Shown here piece after piece: positions 59,595-64,000 of a stretch of DNA of 64,000 nucleotides. The first letter of the stretch is position 1. Each line of letters starts with the position of its first letter. Source of the DNA: Chryseobacterium salivictor (GTDB lineage Bacteria; Bacteroidota; Bacteroidia; Flavobacteriales; Weeksellaceae); NCBI RefSeq assembly GCF_004359195.1, contig NZ_CP037954.1, positions 2,294,001-2,358,000 of the forward strand, in the 5' to 3' direction. Under the pieces are notes generated by a model. It saw only the letters and a program-made list of their open reading frames with translations, was not told where the DNA came from and ran no database searches. The position numbers were made by a program, and so were the translations under genes.

Positions 59595-60299
59595 ATGACC
59601 GATACCGATTTCTTAGAAGGACAAATAATACTCCTTGACAAACCTCTGGATTGGACGAGCTTTCAAGCCGTGAACAAACTGAAATACAAACTCAAAAGTG
59701 AATTTAATCTTCCGAAGAAATTCAAGATTGGGCACGCCGGAACTTTGGATCCGCGGGCGACAGGGCTTTTAATCGTTTGCACGGGGAAATTCACCAAAAT
59801 AATTCCGGAAATTCAAGATGCTCCGAAAGAGTATTTTACGGAAATAAAAATCGGCGTGCAGACAGAATCTTACGATACCGAAAAACCCGAAATTCTGCAA
59901 CAAGATATTTCAAATATTACAGAAGTTCAGATCAACGAAACTTTAAATAAATTTCTGGGCGAAATCGATCAGAAACCGCCTGTTTTCTCCGCCATTAAAA
60001 TTGAAGGAAACCGCGCGTACGACTTAGCCAGAGCAGGAAAAGAAGTCGAAATGAAATCCCGTAAAACGACGATTAACTATATCAAAGATATTGTGATCGA
60101 ATTGCCTTTCGTTAGATTTACCGTCGGTTGTTCGAAAGGAACTTATATCCGGAGTCTGGCGCACGATATTGGTCAGGATTTAGTAGTGGGAGCGTATCTC
60201 ACTAATCTTCGCCGAACAAAGATCGGTGAATATTCTATCGAAAATGGAAGTTCAGAATATCTGGAAAATGAATATCGTTTTGAAGACTTTAATAAATAG
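59595..60299 (+). CDS. truB: tRNA pseudouridine-55 synthase
   Basis: 234 residues. Catalytic Asp52 in HAGTLDPRATGLL; KPLDWTSFQAVNKLK and YDLARAGKEVEM are typical TruB segments, and TVGCSKGTYIRSLAHDIG near the C-terminal end completes the core. It forms pseudouridine at position 55 in the T loop of tRNAs. It has 165 bases before it with a weak repeat; the run ftsX to truB is conserved in the class. Confidence 0.95.
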   Translation: MTDTDFLEGQIILLDKPLDWTSFQAVNKLKYKLKSEFNLPKKFKIGHAGTLDPRATGLLIVCTGKFTKIIPEIQDAPKEYFTEIKIGVQTESYDTEKPEILQQDISNITEVQINETLNKFLGEIDQKPPVFSAIKIEGNRAYDLARAGKEVEMKSRKTTINYIKDIVIELPFVRFTVGCSKGTYIRSLAHDIGQDLVVGAYLTNLRRTKIGEYSIENGSSEYLENEYRFEDFNK

Positions 60300-60320
60300 A
60301 GAAAAATTTGAACTGTGAGT

Positions 60321-60349
60321 TTTAAACCACAAAAGGCACAAAAGTTAAC
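60321..60349 (+). repeat. Dispersed AAACCACAAA-type motif, copy 3
   Basis: TTTAAACCACAAAAGGCACA followed by AAAG, 3' of truB; best of the three copies and related to 9893-9915 and 55441-55466. Confidence 0.5.
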
Positions 60350-60516
60350 TGTTTATTGAAGTGAATCAAAAGATAAAAAAAGAGAAGGTGCTTTGTTTTC
60401 GATGGAAATCTTCATTAATATTACTTCTTAATTTTCATCTTAAAGGTTAATTTTTAGTAGGGTAATTTGTGCGGTTTGTGTTTAACTTTACATTATAAAA
60501 TACCGAATTTCGATCA

Positions 60517-61098
60517 ATGAAAAAAATATATCTTCTACTTTTATTGGTTTCCATTTCTGGATTTGGCCAAAAGCAGAAAAGACCCATTCAAGGTTTTTAT
60601 TTCAGCCCGGAATTGAGTGCAGGATTTAATTTGTCGAATATGATTAAAAGCAACAGAGACAGAGAAAATGATCCAAATTATTTGAATAATAACAATTACC
60701 CCAATGATTTTTCTTACGGAATTTCAGCGGTAGCAGGATTTAATTTTATTCCGAATTTGTCTTTAGGTGGAGGATTAAAATATACTTATACCGTAGATAA
60801 TTTTCATATTTTGTATGGAATTATTCAACCGAAAATCCTTTTTAATGTGGATGATGGTGAACCTGTTTTTATTGATTTAACTTACGGATTTCAGCTGAAC
60901 AGATCGGTGGTTGACAATTCGGATTTATATGGAATTAAAGTGGGGAAATTGGTTTCTCACATTAAACGATTAAGCCAGCAAGGTGGCTTTTATTTGGAAG
61001 GCCAGCAATTAGGAAATACCGGAGTGACCTTTGTGGGTGTATTTTACGGGTTGACGGTTTTCAGCAACAAAAATTATAATGAGTATGGAAAAGACTAG
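60517..61098 (+). CDS. Outer-membrane beta-barrel-like protein
   Basis: 193 residues; signal peptide 1-18 (ending GFGQ). The mature part shows repeated strands with Gly/aromatic pattern ([46 protein letters not shown]), and no globular motif. An 8-stranded barrel is plausible. Function unknown. Its last 20 bases overlap the start of rluF. Confidence 0.75.
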   Translation: MKKIYLLLLLVSISGFGQKQKRPIQGFYFSPELSAGFNLSNMIKSNRDRENDPNYLNNNNYPNDFSYGISAVAGFNFIPNLSLGGGLKYTYTVDNFHILYGIIQPKILFNVDDGEPVFIDLTYGFQLNRSVVDNSDLYGIKVGKLVSHIKRLSQQGGFYLEGQQLGNTGVTFVGVFYGLTVFSNKNYNEYGKD

Positions 61099-61807
61099 AA
61101 TAAATAAATACCTTTCAGAAGTTGGCTTCTGTTCACGAAGAGAAGCAGACCGGCTTTTAGAACAGGGGAGAATCACCATTAACGGAGCAGTTCCGGAAAT
61201 GGGAACTAAGGTTTCTGACGACGATGAAATTTTGGTTGACGGAATTAATATTAGAAAAACAGAAGAAAAACCCATTTATATCGCTTTGAATAAACCGGTT
61301 GGCATTGTCTGTACCACCGATACCAAAAGGGAAAGAGACAATATTATCGAATTCGTCAATCATCCGAAAAGGATTTTCCCGATCGGCAGATTAGATAAAC
61401 CGAGTGAAGGTTTGATTCTTTTGACCAACGACGGAGATATCGTCAACAAAATCCTCCGCTCAAGAAATAACCACGGTAAAGAATATATTGTAAGAGTTGA
61501 CAAACCCATCACCCCGAAATTCCTAATGCAGATGCGCGGCGGAATTCCGATTTTGGGAACGGTTACCAATAAATGTGAGGTCGAACAGATCGATAATTTA
61601 TCGTTCCGTATTGTTCTTACTCAGGGCTTAAACCGCCAGATTCGCCGGATGTGCGAGTATTGCGGTTATGAAGTGAAAAAACTGAAGAGAATCCGCGTTC
61701 TGAATATCAAACTCGACCTTCCGATCGGCAAGTGGCGGGATTTAACCGACGCGGAAGTCAACGAACTGAAAGCGCTTGTTTCGGATTCTGATAAAACGGT
61801 TGACTAA
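61079..61807 (+). CDS. rluF: 23S rRNA pseudouridine-2604 synthase (RluF-type)
   Basis: 242 residues from ATG 61079 (a second ATG at 61085 is also possible). S4 RNA-binding domain at 5-60 ([30 protein letters not shown]), catalytic Asp106 in [13 protein letters not shown], then [25 protein letters not shown]. The RluF subgroup fits the domain order. It overlaps the barrel gene by 20 bases, which supports co-translation, and ends 4 bases inside the convergent HD gene. Confidence 0.93.
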   Translation: MSMEKTRINKYLSEVGFCSRREADRLLEQGRITINGAVPEMGTKVSDDDEILVDGINIRKTEEKPIYIALNKPVGIVCTTDTKRERDNIIEFVNHPKRIFPIGRLDKPSEGLILLTNDGDIVNKILRSRNNHGKEYIVRVDKPITPKFLMQMRGGIPILGTVTNKCEVEQIDNLSFRIVLTQGLNRQIRRMCEYCGYEVKKLKRIRVLNIKLDLPIGKWRDLTDAEVNELKALVSDSDKTVD

Positions 61808-62247
61808 TATTTTTCCTTTAAATAAAGATAAGCCGTTAAGTATTTATTCAGCCGTTTCATGTCCCGTTCGGTGATAGGATGATTAAATCTTGTTAAACTC
61901 ATATTATCCTGCAGGTCATTTAACTTTACCGAAACAGCAAGTCTTGATTGTTCTGTTTTTTTGATAAATTCCATATAGTCGATATCGGTTGGGTGTTTGG
62001 TGAGACATTTTACGGCAAAAATCAACTCTTCTGTAAATCCTTCGTCACTTAAAGTTTCGTAGGTGATTTCGGGGCAGTCTTCGATGATATCATGCAATGC
62101 GCCAACGATTTTTTCGTCATAGGTTTTTCCGGCATTCATTACGCGCATCACATGACCGATATAGGGACTTCCAAATTTATCGGTTTGTCCTTTATGGGCT
62201 TTTTGAGCCAGTTTAATGGCTTTGCTGAGCAGTTCGTCTTTGGTCAT
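61804..62247 (-). CDS. Small stand-alone HD hydrolase (SpoT/MESH1-like)
   Basis: 147 residues, just the HD domain. Metal ligands: His18, His32, the doublet His52-Asp53 and Asp111 in [19 protein letters not shown] between. The layout matches the hydrolase domain of SpoT and its stand-alone relatives, which degrade (p)ppGpp or nucleotide signals. No synthetase domain is present. Its 3' end overlaps the end of rluF by 4 bases on the other strand. Confidence 0.8.
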   Translation of the reverse strand: MTKDELLSKAIKLAQKAHKGQTDKFGSPYIGHVMRVMNAGKTYDEKIVGALHDIIEDCPEITYETLSDEGFTEELIFAVKCLTKHPTDIDYMEFIKKTEQSRLAVSVKLNDLQDNMSLTRFNHPITERDMKRLNKYLTAYLYLKEKY

Positions 62248-62352
62248 TTTAATCTAAATTAAAGCAGTTAACAGATCAAATATAAGTTGATTTTTTTAAA
62301 TTTATTATAACGCAATCACTAAAATTTAAGAAATATCTGATGGTTTTGGTAT

Positions 62353-63024
62353 CTAAAAATATTTGATAATAGCATCTGCCAGCATTTTGGTATTGCCGCC
62401 AAAGTGATGGTCGCCGGGAAGGTGTAGAAATTGGTAATTCTTTAGCGTTATTTCATTTTTAGGGAAATATGCTCTCTCCAGGTCGCTTACTACTAAAGTG
62501 AAAGGCACATTTTTCAGCTGATTGATTTCATTGACCACGCTGAATCCATGTTGCATATGGCCGGTGACATATTCTTCAAGATGAATTTCAAAATCATTGA
62601 CTTTAGAGGGGCCGATGATAATTAAATCCTGAATGTTTTTCTGAAAATCACGGTCGAAACGGTTATAGATAAACGGAGCTACATCTGCGCCGTAGGAATA
62701 GCCAATGATGATGATCTTTTTATTGGTCCTGTCTTTTATGGCTTGTTTCAGATAATTTTCGGTGTCTTTCGAAGCTCTTGAAGGCGTCTTTTTGGTCCAG
62801 AAATATTTTTTGGTATTCAGCGCAAAAACATCGTAACCATATCGGTGAAGTTCCTGCGAAAACGTTTTCGAAAACGTATTGAATCCCGCGTCACCGCTGA
62901 TATAGAAGACAATCGGCTTATCACTTTTGCTGTTCCATTCAAATACGGGAAAACTGGAGGTGTTTTGGCAGGAAAATAAAACCAACAGCGAAAAGACAGT
63001 AAGGATTTTTGCTAAATTTTTCAT
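62353..63024 (-). CDS. AcvB/VirJ-like lipoprotein hydrolase
   Basis: 223 residues; lipobox LFSC with Cys19, so it is anchored in the cell envelope. Alpha/beta hydrolase: GDAGFN (44-49), nucleophile elbow GYSYG with Ser110, and an LPGDHHFGG segment near 200-208 with the likely catalytic His. AcvB/VirJ homologues hydrolyse aminoacyl-phosphatidylglycerol in Agrobacterium-type bacteria. Its ATG overlaps the stop of the MprF-like gene (63021-63024), which would make the lipid. Confidence 0.8.
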   Translation of the reverse strand: MKNLAKILTVFSLLVLFSCQNTSSFPVFEWNSKSDKPIVFYISGDAGFNTFSKTFSQELHRYGYDVFALNTKKYFWTKKTPSRASKDTENYLKQAIKDRTNKKIIIIGYSYGADVAPFIYNRFDRDFQKNIQDLIIIGPSKVNDFEIHLEEYVTGHMQHGFSVVNEINQLKNVPFTLVVSDLERAYFPKNEITLKNYQFLHLPGDHHFGGNTKMLADAIIKYF

Positions 63025-64000
63025 TTGGGTTTTGTGATTTTATTTAAAGCAGCCGGTATTTGCAGTAAATCAAAATCGCTGCCATAAATCAAATATTTAT
63101 TTTCCCATTGATCGGCATATTTTTCCTTGAAATCGCGCAGGCTCTGATAATGTTTGAAACTTCCGATCCGGTTATAAACAAACTTCAGGATTTCCTCTGC
63201 CGTATTATCGGGTTGTTTCATTCCAGCCAAAGGCGTTAGTCCAAGGTTGATGTACATCAGTTTTTTAGATTTGGCATATTCTGTTAATTTTACAATCATC
63301 GCATCCATACTTCCGTTAGGAGCGGTGGTTGTTTTGCGGATCAGATCATAGGTGCATTCTTCGGGTGCGAAATCCGGAATAATATTAAGAAAGGCTTCGA
63401 TTTTTCCCGCTTCATTTTTAATGACGATTAAATCCTGTTTTTCGATTTCAGCGCGGTCAAACATTCCCTGCGAAAATACCATTTCTTCCTTGTCGAATTC
63501 CTTAAGCCATTCATCTGAAATACTTTGAATTTCATTGAGAATTTCTTCACTTTGCGGGCAGTGAAGAAATTCTGAGGTGTAGCCTTTTTTGGTTAAAGAA
63601 TTAAGGCCGTTTCTTAATGATTTTCGGTCTTTTCCTTCCAGTCTGAAGGTTTCGGTATTCATAATCGCTTCCTGACCAATAAACAGTTGCTGTTTTTTTA
63701 AAGGTTTAAAGAGGTATAAACTTTGTTCATCAATTCTATAATAAACGGATTTTAAACCGTTCTTTGTACAGAAATCTTCAAATTCCTGTATCATTTTTTC
63801 TTTATTTTCTTCGGTACAAACCGGCTCTTCGAGTACGAAAGCAAACGGGTTTGCAGCGCTGTATGAAACAAAACCTTCAACCTCATCAGAAAAGTAGAAC
63901 TGCTTTTCTTTTGCTGTTTTAAAGAAATCCAGGGATGAAGTTCCATACATCTGTACCAGATTTTGTGCTTCCTCAACATCGCTGAAACTTTCTTTGTCGT
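63021..64000 (-). CDS. MprF-type (DUF2156) aminoacyl-phosphatidylglycerol synthase, C-terminal part (cut by right edge)
   Basis: At least 325 residues; the frame continues to the window edge without a start, so this is the C-terminal catalytic region. It shows the tandem GNAT-like DUF2156 fold: FRLEGKDRKSLRNGLNSLTKKGYT is the LPG-synthase RN(A/G)L signature, and YDLIRKTTTAPNGSMDAMIVKLTEYAKSKKLMYINLGLTPLAG matches the active-site region of MprF/LpiA. MprF enzymes attach Lys or Ala from aminoacyl-tRNA to phosphatidylglycerol and often carry an N-terminal flippase that would lie beyond this window. Confidence 0.85.
   Translation of the reverse strand, partial: DKESFSDVEEAQNLVQMYGTSSLDFFKTAKEKQFYFSDEVEGFVSYSAANPFAFVLEEPVCTEENKEKMIQEFEDFCTKNGLKSVYYRIDEQSLYLFKPLKKQQLFIGQEAIMNTETFRLEGKDRKSLRNGLNSLTKKGYTSEFLHCPQSEEILNEIQSISDEWLKEFDKEEMVFSQGMFDRAEIEKQDLIVIKNEAGKIEAFLNIIPDFAPEECTYDLIRKTTTAPNGSMDAMIVKLTEYAKSKKLMYINLGLTPLAGMKQPDNTAEEILKFVYNRIGSFKHYQSLRDFKEKYADQWENKYLIYGSDFDLLQIPAALNKITKPK

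Overview
The window looks like the chromosome of a member of the Flavobacteriia, most likely Weeksellaceae (Chryseobacterium/Kaistella-like). The evidence is an AT-rich sequence, Bacteroidota promoter elements of the TAnnTTTG type in front of many genes, Bacteroidota-restricted families (DUF5686, DUF1599, BT_3928-type, DUF4920, DUF2490, DUF3098, TIGR02757, fused CcsB-CcsA) and a DnaG primase without the usual zinc-binding cysteines. Placement rests on gene content and protein similarity judged by eye; no database was searched.

Layout. 1-9.9 kb: an alanine-dehydrogenase-like gene cut by the left edge, an isoaspartyl peptidase-tsaE pair, dnaG-clpP, then a long minus-strand operon (DUF1599, a DoxX-like membrane protein, a TerB-like protein, tpiA, a small membrane protein) that shares a divergent promoter region with folP. 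10-15.6 kb: an outer-membrane DUF5686 protein with a small partner, recG, and a secreted thioredoxin. 15.6-23 kb: a peptide-use block of three POT-family transporters and a secreted dipeptidyl peptidase IV. 23-29 kb: two small proteins, an unusual AAA ATPase, an XRE regulator with an iterated operator, a TerC protein, an M14 peptidase and a DUF4920 protein. 29-32.3 kb: an amino-acid permease, DUF2007 and a CDF metal exporter.

32.4-35.9 kb is the accessory part. It holds three decayed copies of one IS5-type element plus a 128-bp MITE-like element, a GC-rich HU-like gene preceded by a 22-bp-spaced array of CACCGCGGTG palindromes, a VOC protein, a dihydrofolate-reductase-like protein and a (TTA)n microsatellite. 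36-64 kb returns to ordinary chromosome: M28 lipoprotein, tRNA-Arg(CCT), uvrA, DUF2490, dnaN, pheT, META lipoprotein, an oxidoreductase-M23-hydroxyacyl-CoA dehydrogenase operon, pcm, fused ccsBA, rnz-TIGR02757, a heptad-repeat membrane protein, rsmA, ftsX-DUF3098-uppP-truB, rluF, a small HD hydrolase, and at the right edge an AcvB/VirJ-like lipase overlapping an MprF-type (DUF2156) gene.

The observations I rate highest are the XRE operator array that also carries the gene's own -7 element, the 22-bp-phased palindromes upstream of the HU-like gene, a group of five genes whose -7 element ends exactly four bases before the start codon (predicted leaderless mRNAs), the AAA protein with altered Walker motifs, the MprF/AcvB-like pair, and a dispersed ~105-bp repeat with a preserved hairpin. 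None of these amounts to a proven new system; the two operator arrays are the best candidates for an undescribed regulatory circuit.
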